From positions 56,614,803 to 56,678,802 of the forward strand of contig OY997588.1 of the NCBI GenBank assembly GCA_963921825.1: a stretch of 64,000 bases of DNA, written 5' to 3'. Every line of letters starts with the position of its first letter. Position 1 is the stretch's first letter. Positions 32,201-42,884 of the stretch are shown in pieces. Below the pieces are notes generated by a model. The model saw only the letters and a list, made by a program, of their open reading frames with translations, did not search any database and was not told the DNA's origin. Made by a program: the position numbers and the translations under genes. This DNA is from Erodium maritimum (taxonomy: Eukaryota > Streptophyta > Magnoliopsida > Geraniales > Geraniaceae).

Positions 32201-35200
32201 CCCTTCTGCTGTGTTGAAGCTTAGGAAAGCACACTATGGCTTAAAGCAAGCCCCAAGAGCTTGGAACACCAAGCTAGATCAGCCATTACTCTCTCTTGGC
32301 TTTGTTCGAAGTAAGTTAGAACATGCTGTGTATACCCGACACAAAGAGAACTCAATTCTGATGATTGGTGTCTATGTAGATGATCTTATCATCACAGGAC
32401 CCAAGATAGAAGAAATCAACAAATTCAAGAAGCAAATGGGAGATATCTTCTGCATGAGCGGCCTAGGTTTGCTATCTTATTACTTGGGTTTGGAAGTTAC
32501 ACAAGGGAATGGAGGTATTCGTTTATGTCAGACTAGTTATGCTTCAAAATTACTAATGATCGCAGGGTTAAATGACTGTAATAGATGTGCTATGCTAATG
32601 GAGTATAAGCTGAAGTTAACCAAAGGTGAAGGCACACCTGTAGATCCAACCATGTATAGAAGCCTTGTGGGGAGTCTGAGATATCTTGTGAACACAAGGC
32701 CGGACATCTCTTTCTCAGTTGGCATGGTGAGTAGATATATGGAGAAGCCAACGACGCAACACTTATCAGCAGTAAAGCACATTCTCAGGTACATAAAAGG
32801 AACCCTCACTTATGGTTTAAGCTATCAAAAATCAGCTGCAGAATCAATGTTGAAAGGGTTTAGTGACAGTGATCTTGCTGGACATCAAGATGATCGCAAG
32901 AGCACCTCTGGTTTTCTCTTTTACCATGGATCAAGTCTGATCACATGGACCTCACAAAAACAAAAGGTCGTAGCATTGTCATCTTATGAGGCCGAGTACA
33001 TTGTTGTTACAGCTGCAGCATGCCAATGACTCTGGCTCAACAGATTAATTAGTGAGCTAGAAAACAAGGAAGAAGGGAGGTTCGATCTCAATGTTGACAA
33101 CAAATCCGCAATTCAACTCAGCAAGAATCCGGTTTACCATAGTCGTAGCAAGCATATTGAGATCAAATACCACTTCATTCGTGATCATGTTGAGATGGGA
33201 AGAATTTACATTGTTCATGTGCCCTCACAAGACCAGAAAGCAGACATACTGACGAAGCCACTGGGAAGAATCAAGTTCGAGGAACAAAGAGGAAAATTGG
33301 GGATTCAGAACTTGCAACATTAGGGGGGAGATTGTCAGAATAATCTTGACTGGTTCTACTAAGATTCAGTCAATTTAGGTCTTTTGTTAGTCAAATAAGG
33401 TTGTTAATTTGTTTCCTTATTATTAGCATTCAAAGATTCAGTTGTTACTGAAGATTTCCTTTACTCTTTTGTTGTATTTAAGCAAACTATGACTGAAGCA
33501 ATAATCCATCAGTTCTACAAAAAATCTCTTGCTTATTTGCTTCGTTTTTGCTCTGTTTTTGTTCTTCTATTTTCGTTACTATAAGTCATAACTTGATCAC
33601 GATTGACTTTGATACATTGCTTTGCTCAATTTACTAACAATTATGCTTCAATAAGACTACATTAATGAGATACCATACAAGTTTGGTATGGGTTGACCAA
33701 CCTAATAAATATCACAAGTGCAACCATCATCTACTTGTACATTGCAACTATATTGACTAATGAATATGAAAATCATTAGACTACTTTGAAGACATCTGAT
33801 ACTGGAGGAGTGTAACTAGGACGGTTGATACATGATTTATATGTCATGTGAGGGATTAAAGTCTGTGAAGATTTTATAAACATGCCTCGAATCGATCCTA
33901 ATAAAAAACTATCCAGGGATTCGAGAGAAGTGATACCTGCAAATACATCATTATTTCCAAAGTGCTTCATATCATATTTCAGATAAAATTACTCGTCCTT
34001 AAATTTAAATAAACCTTATTTTGTGTATATGACCCAGGGAAAATGTAAAACGAGCTACAACGGTAGAAAAAGACGCGAGCCAATGTAGCGGAAAAGGTCA
34101 ATACATTAGACCTATTCCAAGTGAGATTCCTGATTCGTTGAACAAGTATAACTAGAGATTCACACAAGGCTTGATCTCTATTACTCCAACTTATGTATTG
34201 GACTGTTAGTATGAGGGGTGATATCCCCGTTATCATGAGACAAATCTCATTACGCTATAGGAGTTAGTCGAATACTTTGATCGTATGATATGATGTTGCT
34301 TAAATGAAATTTTATTGTTTACAAATTAGTATGGATAATTGTTGTACGTATTAAGAATACCCACTATTGAATCTGAAGAGTAGATCAGTGGTTCTTTTGC
34401 ATAGTTCCTTCAGAAAATTAAGAGACTTGGTGCTTTGGAAAATCAATTGTTGGAAAACGAATATACGTCAAGGATTTGTCCTTTGAGAACTCTATGTCTT
34501 TAATTGGTGAAACCCTTGGTTTCATAGAACTAATTTAAACTACCTAGTGTTTTATTGTTCATTAGAAAAGAATAGTACTTCATGACTCCTGCTTTTTATT
34601 TGATTCGTTAATCACGAGATGAAAAGGTTCAATATTGAAAATTTATTATGTCTTTCCCCATAAGAGCTATTAAACCCTAATGCTCTCAATGTTCATTGTC
34701 GCAGTCACCATCATCACCGCCATGTGCCGTATAAGGTTGCTAGCGGCCACTTTTTCTCGGTTGATTTCTGTTTCCTCCTCTCCTCTCAGAAATCTCTAGA
34801 GGTTGCACCCTACGTGGCTTCTCCCTGGCTTTCTATGTTCCTACGACAAGGTTTGGATTTTTGTTTCGATTGTACCTTCTCCCTACCTCCCTCGGGTCAG
34901 TATTACTATTCTCTTCACCATTTATATCCCTTGTTGGTTCCAGTGTTTTTTCTCTAGTGGATGCGTCGTGTCATCTTCTCGCATATGGGAAAATGACCAT
35001 CCTTTTTTCGATATGATGCATGTCGGCCTGATCTCAATCAAAAGAAAAAAGAGTGTGGTTTTGTTCAACAGTTATGAAGATGATGACGACTAAGCCAATC
35101 ATGTCCAACCAATTCAGTAGGGGGATGAAGACTTGATGCTACCGGCAAGGTCTTCCATAGCCTCGCTGAAGGCCATGAGTCTTAAGAGATGGGGTCCAAG

Positions 35201-38200
35201 GGGGGAATGGAAGAACATTGGAACTAGCTATGGGTCGGTTCTTTTGACTCAGTGATCCATTCATAATCGAAGACATATTGATGCAGCGGTTGAAAAACCA
35301 TAAAATACGTTAATGTCCGAATCAGACAAAATCTTAGCATTCTTTCGGTCGAAATAGGCCGAATATGACAATGCTTTTCAATCATCCGAGGTCATATGGA
35401 GGGGAAATTCATACATTTTGAGTCCGGATATTTATTTCCTCTTTGTTTCAGGGTTTGATATTTTCTTCTTTTTTTCGTATTAAGACTTTGGGATTTAATT
35501 TCCTTATTGTATTAGGACTTTGGCTTGGGATTTCCTTGTTTTGTTAGGATTTTGGGGTTTAGTTTCGCTGTACAAGCACATGAGGATTTGATTGTAAGGG
35601 GGCTTTAGAACTTATAAAACAAAAATAGTTTGAAGCTCATACTATTTTGTTAGGTATTCATTATTAATCAAAGTATTTGATAAAGAACTCTCTCTCCGCT
35701 ACATGCTCTACATTAGTTCCTATCAGAACATGTCTGTTCCAGGAAGATGTCGCCCCGCAGACCTGCTTGTTGGGCCGATGGTGGAAATTGTTGTAGTTCG
35801 TCATGAAAATGAAGATCTGAGGCGACAAGTCAAGTTAATGGCCCAGCGAATGGGTGATGTACTTCATTGCGATGACGTGACTGTCATGAACGTTGATTAT
35901 CTCTTCTGCCCGGGTACCAAGAATTCTTCCCTAATTCACCATGTCCCTGGCAATCGATGGGAACAAGGGTTCAGGGTGGAGATTCTGCCGTATGATAGCA
36001 GTCTCAAACCTGAGGAGGTTGTGGATTGGTTGTCACAAGTTGAGGAGATTCTAGACTTCAAGAAAGTTCCAGAGGATCGTCGGGTTTCACTTGTTGCGAT
36101 CCGCTTACAGGGTCGTGTGTAGGCTTGGTGGCAACAACTGAAGCTAACTAGGGTTCATCATGGTAAACATAAGATACGAAATTGGGATAAGTTTAATAAG
36201 CACATATTGGCTACGTTGTTACCATATAATTTCGACCGGGAATTGTACCAATGGTTGAAGAATCTTCGCCAGGGATCCCGTTCAGTTGAGAAGTACTTTA
36301 CTAACTTTATACCTACCTTGCTCGTATTGATCTCAATGATTCACCTTTCCAATTGGCATCTCATTACATTGAAAGCGTATGTCTCCAACTGTACGGTGTT
36401 TTAAATACGCTCGACCCCCTTGACAATTGATGAAGCGCAACAACGTTCTTCCCAAGTAGAGAAATAGCGAGCCAGGCATTATGCCTATGGCATTATGACC
36501 CCTATAAAAGCCATTGGTGTGGGTTCATCCTTAGATCCTACTCGTATGAGCACCCCATAGCCTGTTGTTCTATTAGCGTGAGGTTCTGCACCCTCTCCAC
36601 AACATCCAGGCTGCTTGCGCTTCCTTAATTGTGGCGAACTAGGCCATCGTCAAGCAGATTGTCAGAAGTGAAATCTGCATCTCATGTCCCGTTCAGCGAG
36701 GTTGGTGATCCTGAGTATTCCCTCCATACTAACTCAGCCCCGGTTTTTGATGACTATGTTGATGATTCAGAGGATGCAGCCACTAAAGAATGTGTTTTGG
36801 GTTATGTGGGTCCTTTGTTGGTCCTCCAGCGTTCCTATATGACCCCTCGTGTCCCTAAGAATTAGTGGCTACGTAATATCCTATTCCATTCCACATGCAC
36901 CATCAGTAGCAAAGTTTGCACCTTGATCATTGATGGTGGCAGCTGTGAGAACGTGGTTGTAGAGATCGCAATGTCAAAGCTTGATCTTCCTACTGAACCG
37001 CACCCTAAACCCTATCGCCTCTCCTGGCTCAACGAAGGTACGGATGTTACAGCTTCCAAACGCGTCCTTGTTACCTTTTCCATTGGATCTACTTACCGTG
37101 ATGATCTTTATTGTGATGTGGTGCCAATGGATGCTTGTCACCTCCTACTAGGTCATCCTTGGCAATATGATATTGCTGCTACTCATGATGGTCATGCTAA
37201 CACATATTCATTTTTGTTCTGGGTACAAACATTTCCTTGATACCATCCAAGCCCAAGAGTGACGTTTCTGTTGGCCATTCTCCATCCCCCGCAACCCCAC
37301 GAACTCGAGCAGCTTTTCAAGCTGCCATGTAAAAATTTGGGATGGTATTTATTATGTGTTGCTCGCTGATTGCTTTTGGTACAACCAACGTTGTTGTTTC
37401 TCGGGTCCAGCCCCTATTCCAAGAATTTGAGGACGTATTTTCTAAGTCTTTTCCATGTGAATTGCCTCCCTTGCGAGATATCCAGCATCATATTAGCTTG
37501 GTGCCCGACGCTGCTCTGCCCAACCGACCCCATTACTATATGATCCCACATGAACATGAGGAATTGCGTCGCCAAGTGGAGGATCTCAGTGCTAAAGGCT
37601 ACATTCGTGAGATCTTTAGTCCTTGTGCAGTCCTGGCTCTCCTTACCCCAGAGAAAGATGGTTCTTGGCGCATGTGCGTTGATAGTAGAGTCATCAACAA
37701 AATTACGGTACAATATTCATACACTATTCCTCATTTGGATGGCCAGTTGGATCAATTGCGTGGTGCTACTATGTTTAGCAAGCTTGATCTGAAGAGCAGA
37801 TATCACCAGATTCGTGTGCGTATAGGTGACGAGTGAAAGACTGCTTTTAAAACTCGTGAGGGGTTATATGAGTGGCTGGTTATGCCATTTGGCCTATCCA
37901 ATTCCCCTATCACTTTGATGGGGTGATTAATGGATACATTTGTCGTTTTATTGAGAAGTTTGTTGTTATCTACTTAGATGATATATTGGTTTATAGTACT
38001 AATGAGGCGGACCACATTAGGCATCTGCGTGAGGTATTGTTGGTGCTCTATCGTGAGAAATTCTATGCGGCCAGTGCTAAATGTATTTTCACGACTGACT
38101 ATATCCAGTTTCTGGGCTATGTGGTTTCCCGTGAGGGGTTGAAAGTTGACCCGAGTAAGATCTTGTTCGTTTCCTAATTACCCCGACCCACGTCTATCAC

Positions 38201-41200
38201 TGAGGTGCTTAACTTCCATGGGTTGGCATCCTTCTATCGATGGTTTATACCTCACTTCATTGGTGTTATGCCCCCTATCACGAATTGCATGAAAGGTTCT
38301 AGGTTCAGTTGGTCGGAAAACGCAAAAACAATCTTTGTTGAGATCAAGCGCCAACTTACTTTGGCCTTATTATAGTCCTCCATATTTTCTCCCAGACTTT
38401 TGAATTGCATTATAATTCCTCGAAGAAGGGTATTGGATTTGTACTCAGCAAACGGGTCACCTTGTTGCTTTCTTCAGTGAGAAGTTGTTAGGTACCAAAT
38501 GTCGCCTTAATACCTATGATGTTGAGTTCTATGCTATTGTTCGGGATATTAGGCATTTTCATCACTACCTCTTTCAGAGGGAGTTTTTCCTTTATACTAA
38601 TCATGACCCCCTTAAGCATCTGGGCAGCCAGGATAAAATCTATCATCGCCTTGCGTCTTGGATTTCTGATTAAGCACAAGGCTAGTGTTTTTAATCGTGT
38701 TGCGGACGCGCTAAGTCATCTTCATGGGTTGCTGATTGAGATGCATATTTCTGTTCCGGGTTTCGATTCATTCTTGGACCTTTACCTTGATGATCCCTTC
38801 TTTTCTTAGGTTCTTATCTGCATACAACAAGGAGCCGGTATTGATTTTGTGTTGGAACAAGGGTTCCTCTTTCGCGCTCTACAACTCCACATTCTTGATT
38901 GAAGCCTTTGTTTGAAGATGATTCAGGAGCGCCACAACGAAGGGTATGTGGGGGCATGACTGCACCTTTCAGCTCCTTGTCCGTTTGTATTTTTGGCCCT
39001 CAATGCGCAAGGAAGTTGGTCGTTTCGTTGCCCGATGTCGTGTTTGTCAGTTGTCTAAAGGTGGTTCCACAAGTGTGGGCCTATACCTACCATTGCTCAT
39101 TCCCACACAACCATGGTCTAATGTTAGTATGGACTTCGTCTTGGGTTTACCTCGTACTCAACGTGGTTCTAATTCTATTTTTGAGGTTGTGGATCGTTTC
39201 TCCAAAATGGCCTATTTTATCCCCTATAGGAAAACTTCTGATGTTGTTATTGTGGCACAACTATCTTTCTAGATGTGTATCGCCTGTATGGATTGCCTAC
39301 TTTTATTATTTCTAGTCGTGATACTCGTTTTGTGGGCGGTCAGACGGAGGTCGTTAATCGTTCCCTTGGTAGCCTCCTATAGAGTTTGATTGGGGATCAT
39401 CCCAAGGTGTGGGACCAGAAACTGCCTCAAGCTGAGTTTGCCCATAAACATGTTGTTAATCGTTCCACAGGGTTCAGTCCTTTGAATGTGGTTTATGGTT
39501 TATCGTCGAGAGGTCCTCAAGATTTGTTGGCTCTTACCAACAAGGTGCGCTCTCATGCTACTACTGAAGAGTTTGTTGGACACTTGACTCAGGTCCATAA
39601 GACCACTCGAGATCATTTGATTACTATTATTGCAAAATATATGGAGAAGGTTGATCAGAGTTGTTGTGTTGTTGAGTTCGATGTGGGCGATTATGTTTGG
39701 GTTATCCTGACGAATGATCGTTTTTCGGCTCATGAATACAGCAAGTTAGTTGCGAAGAAAATTGGTACCGTCGAAATTATGGAGAAGATCAATCCAAACG
39801 ATCATCGGTTGCGCCTCCCTAGCTATGTTTGCACCTCTGATGTCTTCAATGTGAAGCATCGTGTACCTTTTGCAGGGGATTCCTCACTGAGGACGATGGT
39901 GTGGGTCCGAATTCGAGGTCGAATCTTTTCTAGCCCGTAGAGAATGATGCAGTCCAAATCGAAGACATACCGATGAGTTGTAAACCTAGGTCGCCGTACT
40001 TGTATATGATGTCTATATTTTCATATTCTCTAAATGAAAAGTTGCCAATGTTTGCTCGTAGATGTATTAAAAATCAATGTTGGTGAATCACTTCAATATG
40101 GTATTCAGTTTTTGTCAATGATTACGTTCATCGCTCTATTTCAGTATAATCATCAATATCGGAAACCCATAACAACATAAATACGATACCAATCAATACA
40201 TACTTTGAACTTGTACGGAGGAAAATGTACCTGTATCTCAATCAAAATGAGCGAGTAGGGATACGCAAAAGCATTGTCAGCGATCGCTACAAACACATTG
40301 AACACTCTGTCCGATTGGGTGGGAGCCGAAACCCCTGAAATGCTTCCCATCATCCCTCCATTTTCTAACATAAAAACAAAATATTCTGAATTAGTTTTAT
40401 TCTTTTTTATGTTTCATCAATATAGACGTGTTCGTTACTGTTGGCCTTTCGGTGGTCGGGGAACATGTTCCCCAATACACGATAATGTAATCAATTTTAA
40501 GTAATAAAGTTGCACATTTCGTTCAAAAAAAACATAGACATGTTCGTTTTTCATTGAAGTAACATTATGTCCCAAGATATGAGTACACATGGCATGACAC
40601 GTGAAAAGTTAAGACATTGATATGAAGACTCTGAATATTGGAGTAAGTGAGAGTAGTACCAATGACTTTGGCAAAGCTGAGGCCAAATCCGATCAAGGCA
40701 TAGGAGAAGGACATGAGTGCAGCCAAAATTGAAAGCCAGAGCATGTCGTGGAAATTTGGTATCTGCGACATCATAACCTGAACTGCTCCGAAAAGTACCA
40801 TGTAGACTCTCTCTTCGAGTACAGATTCGGTGTCGACGACCATAGGAGTTTGGTACATCCTATGGATTTCTCTGCGCCAACAAATGAAATGACATCGACA
40901 TACGATCGATTGGGGATGTTATCGTTCCCTTCTTTTATCTTAAGAAGATATTTATTAAAACAATTTGCTTTGCCGATCAAAACAAATGAAATGACATGAT
41001 AAAACGAAGTTGGGCAAGATTGCAAACATAATCACGTACCTCATACTTGTTGCGGTGGTAATTACATAAACAACCCCGGTCACATACATGCTCACACATT
41101 GAAGTAAACCGCATATCCATCTCCGGGCTCCGCCTAAAACAATCGTTACATTGGTAATTTTACACCATAGGCTTCAAGTGATAGTTGAAATTTGTAGATA

Positions 41201-42310
41201 GAAATTTTAAGATTTTTATTAACCGTATTAGTTGTTCATGTGTAAGCTATGGTCCCACATTCTTTAGAGCATATCCAATGGTCTGTCATGGTTAGTGTCA
41301 AGAAATCATGATAGGAGGTCCAATAGTCTGTCATGGCTAGTGGTAAGGAGTCATGGATTGTAGTTGTTTTTGGAGCTAAATGGTATTCTCTCTCCTCTAA
41401 AATAGCTCCTACCGCGACGTCGCGTCGTGTCTGGATCCTGTCACGACCCGTAGCCACGCCCCCCTTACAACGACGTTCTACCACGATGAGTCGTGGCAGA
41501 GCCGTGGTAGCCCCTGCCACGACACGCCTACCACGACCGTTGTGGATGCTCTTAGTGATGGATCCGCGGTTATCAGGGAGAAAAGTATTGAAAAATCTTA
41601 CTTTAGTCTCATCTAATCATCACCCACACATGCTCTAGGCAAGTATACCCAATGTGATTTAAACATATAACCTCAAGGAAAGGGATCCGCGACCTAATAA
41701 ATAAGCTAGTTTTAAGGTCAATGTAATGTTGTATATGCAAATCATCTTGAGGTTTGCTCGATGTATCCGGGTCAGGTGAGAAGAAAGAAACATATTTTCG
41801 TCACTTTTTTACATAATCGACCCTGAGAATCGTCTCCCGTGTAGGGTGCTCTAAAGCATTATTGATCTAGGAGTAAGCAATAACACGGGTTTCAAGTAGT
41901 GGGTGGAACAAGAAAGATATGGAGGAAGAAGGAGATGTACATTCATACCAAGATTGACACCAACGGCATCAGCGTAAGAGTAGTTTCGTTTTCCGGTGAT
42001 GGGATCAGGACTCCGGTAACAATCGGCAAGGAGGCAGGAAGAAACGTAGGTTATACATGCAAAACAGAGAATGGAAGCAGGGCCAGCAATCCATCCCAAT
42101 TGAGAGGTGGTCCATGCCAAGGACAGCACTCCGGACCCTATCACTCCCGTTATAATGTGGGCCACGCAGCTCCATACGGTTCCTATACTTTTTATTCCAT
42201 CACAAAACCATTCCATACTCACAATCATGTAAATGTAAATCAAGTCGATTACCGGTTCTTGCTGGACGCCCATCGTCATCCAAACCAAGATTGCTTTCGT
42301 CGTTCCTCAT
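26211..42310 (-). CDS. AAP: Amino acid permease, AAP family, 7 exons over 16 kb, 433 aa
   Basis: Paralogue of the gene at 2827-6926, same strand and exon plan. Exons in transcript order: 42310-42253, 42182-41949, 41133-41040, 40871-40660, 40364-40231, 26988-26767, 26558-26211. All borders are GT-AG; the exons total 1302 nt in one open frame with the same phases as the paralogue. Hallmarks: [89 protein letters not shown]. Exons 2, 3 and 5 have identical lengths in both genes (234, 94, 134 nt). Exon 7 is 57 nt shorter: about 19 residues of the loop after [18 protein letters not shown] are absent. Exon 6 is 6 nt shorter. Intron 5 (26989-40230) is about 13.2 kb because of transposon insertions; intron 2 carries a MITE. 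The frame is intact, but whether such a transcript is spliced correctly is unknown, so function is uncertain. Confidence 0.85.
27480..28250 (+). mobile_element. LINE-like retroposon debris in AAP gene 2 intron 5
   Basis: Ends with CCTCAGAAGAGG, TTAAATTTGTCTTTG and CCGATAAAAAAAG (about 28210-28250). This closely matches the 3' tail of the retroposon at 1845-2583. No coding domain is visible. No clear target duplication was found, and the 5' limit is a guess. It lies on the strand opposite to the host gene. Confidence 0.45.
27775..27997. repeat. Imperfect direct repeat, two units of about 97 and 126 bp
   Basis: Unit 1 (27775-27871) and unit 2 (27872-27997) both begin CCACTCTCCCATWCCACA and both contain GCTGACCCCCCTGCT followed by ACTGATCT or GCTGATCT and ACTCAATC. 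Unit 2 has an internal insertion of about 29 bp. Confidence 0.75.
28251..28934. other. Intron sequence between LINE-like debris and the copia element
   Basis: AT-rich intronic sequence of AAP gene 2. No gene, RNA or repeat recognised. Confidence 0.4.
28935..29252 (+). repeat. 5' LTR of the copia element
   Basis: 318 bp, starting TGTCTGAATAATCTTGACTG and ending AATTATGCTTCA. A TATA-like CTATATTTAA at 29074-29083 probably marks the element's promoter. Confidence 0.92.
29074..29083 (+). promoter_or_regulatory. TATA box of the copia LTR
   Basis: CTATATTTAA is placed 139 bp into the 318-bp LTR, a usual position for the LTR promoter. In the 3' LTR the matching stretch reads TTGTATTTAA, so the box is weakened there. 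Confidence 0.5.
29287..33321 (+). pseudogene. Copia gag-pol, broken
   Basis: gag starts at 29287 ([10 protein letters not shown]). The frame shifts near 29679, then continues through the capsid region to the CCHC knuckle [14 protein letters not shown] (30090-30131). The protease site reads [11 protein letters not shown], so the catalytic DTG is changed to DTR, and it is preceded by a TGA (30301). Integrase follows: [17 protein letters not shown] near 30945, LRTDRGGEF, and a TAG in the SAPRTP-QLG stretch near 31173. RT begins near 31842 ([13 protein letters not shown]), with [10 protein letters not shown], two stops at about 32154-32175 and [10 protein letters not shown] near 32370. RNase H ends the frame ([26 protein letters not shown]; a TGA at 33027; [30 protein letters not shown]). 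Not able to make active protein as it stands. Confidence 0.92.
33333..33650 (+). repeat. 3' LTR of the copia element
   Basis: 318 bp, starting TGTCAGAATAATCTTGACTG and ending AATTATGCTTCA, directly followed by the target duplication ATAAG. Confidence 0.93.
33656..35100. other. Intron sequence between copia and gypsy insertions
   Basis: AT-rich intronic sequence of AAP gene 2. Plus-strand open stretches at 34724-34957 and 34803-35093 show no domain. Nothing convincing seen. Confidence 0.4.
35703..36830 (+). pseudogene. gag: gag remnant of the intronic gypsy element
   Basis: Frames hold a capsid-like region ([20 protein letters not shown], then AWWQQLK after a [13 protein letters not shown] and [19 protein letters not shown]). 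A damaged zinc knuckle follows ([14 protein letters not shown], about 36630-36670). Stops near 36120 and 36402 and frame changes break it. Confidence 0.75.
36900..39940 (+). pseudogene. pol: pol remnant of the intronic gypsy element
   Basis: Protease-like [13 protein letters not shown] (36926). [20 protein letters not shown] (37669), [34 protein letters not shown] (37972). RNase [13 protein letters not shown] (38595). Integrase: zinc-finger part [15 protein letters not shown] (39019), core [20 protein letters not shown] (39130), then [20 protein letters not shown] (39440). The C-terminal part is [10 protein letters not shown] to [13 protein letters not shown], with no obvious chromodomain afterwards. 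Frameshifts and stops occur throughout, e.g. TGA at about 37834. The conserved CX2C in the integrase finger is visible. Clade not resolved. Confidence 0.82.
41267..41551. mobile_element. PIF/Harbinger-like MITE in AAP gene 2 intron 2
   Basis: A 285-bp element flanked by TTA at both sides (41264-41266 and 41552-41554). The termini are inverted: GAGCATATCCAATGG on the left, and the right end reads GAGCATCCACAACGG on the other strand. The interior is rich in short inverted CACGAC/GTCGTG motifs and has no coding capacity. A TTA target duplication with GAGCATCCACAA ends is characteristic of this superfamily. Confidence 0.75.
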
Positions 42311-42687
42311 AATCTTCGATCTAATAATGTAAACATAAAACAAGAACGATGCAATAAATCGACATGAATACAATACAGTTAGTACAATTCTGTTGCATCA
42401 ATCATATATAAATCGACAAAGATTGCAATTTTCCAAAACTCACCATACAAATGAGTCCCTAATCGATTGAAAGAAACCCAGAAGACTTTCATTTCGATTG
42501 ACAAGATTGCGAAAGATTTGATTTCGCATTGACTTGGAACATGTGTAAATCACAATGTTGGTGTTTGGATGTGAAGGTCTACCCGACAGATGCGTTTCTT
42601 TTCCAATTTGATTGTAGAGATTTAATTGTGTATTTGTTAGCACTTATTTGTGGGAAACTGAGTTTCCCAAAGAAAAAATAGGAAAGA

Positions 42688-42697
42688 TTATTTATAG
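42688..42697 (-). promoter_or_regulatory. Candidate TATA box of AAP gene 2
   Basis: On the minus strand CTATAAATAA sits about 380 bp upstream of the start codon, just downstream of an (AT)15 tract. Position and sequence fit a plant core promoter, but the transcription start is unknown. Confidence 0.45.
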
Positions 42698-42726
42698 CTC
42701 CTCCAAAAAAGTTACAGAGAGAATGG

Positions 42727-42728
<2 letters not shown>

Positions 42729-42758
<30 letters not shown>
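42729..42758. repeat. (AT)15 microsatellite
   Basis: Fifteen perfect AT units, about 420 bp upstream of the AAP gene 2 start codon and 30 bp upstream of its candidate TATA box. Confidence 0.97.
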
Positions 42759-42760
<2 letters not shown>

Positions 42761-42884
42761 CATGTGTACTTAATTCTCTCTCAATACCACTCGCTTTTTA
42801 TCATTTAAAATTTAGGGTTAAATACAAATAATAAATTATCTAAAATTTAAAGTGTTGAATGAAAAATATTATGTTTTGATCATA

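Larger units (their letters stand above)
28935..33650 (+). mobile_element. Complete Ty1/copia retrotransposon in AAP gene 2 intron 5
   Basis: A 4716-bp element with 318-bp LTRs (28935-29252 and 33333-33650), TG...CA ends and perfect 5-bp target duplications ATAAG (28930-28934 and 33651-33655). About 12 differences were counted between the LTRs, roughly 96% identity, so the insertion is fairly recent. A primer site (TTGGTATCAGAGCG, 29254) and a polypurine tract (TAGGGGGGAGATTG, about 33321-33334) are present. The coding region has gag, protease, integrase, RT and RNase H in the copia order (integrase before RT), with several stops and a frameshift. It lies antisense to the host gene. Confidence 0.95.
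35100..40005 (+). mobile_element. Degenerate Ty3/gypsy element in AAP gene 2 intron 5
   Basis: A second gypsy lineage, older than the copia insert. An LTR-like stretch ends near 35716 and is followed by a primer-site-like TTCCTATCAGAACATG. After the coding region, AATCGAAGACATACCGATG (about 39959) resembles AATCGAAGACATATTGATG (about 35265) near the start of the 5' LTR. This suggests that only the first few dozen bases of the 3' LTR survive. Outer borders are approximate and no target duplication was found. It lies antisense to AAP gene 2. Confidence 0.7.

Noticed and set aside
41899..42312. 137-codon plus-strand frame
   Set aside because: Antisense of AAP gene 2 exons 1 and 2.
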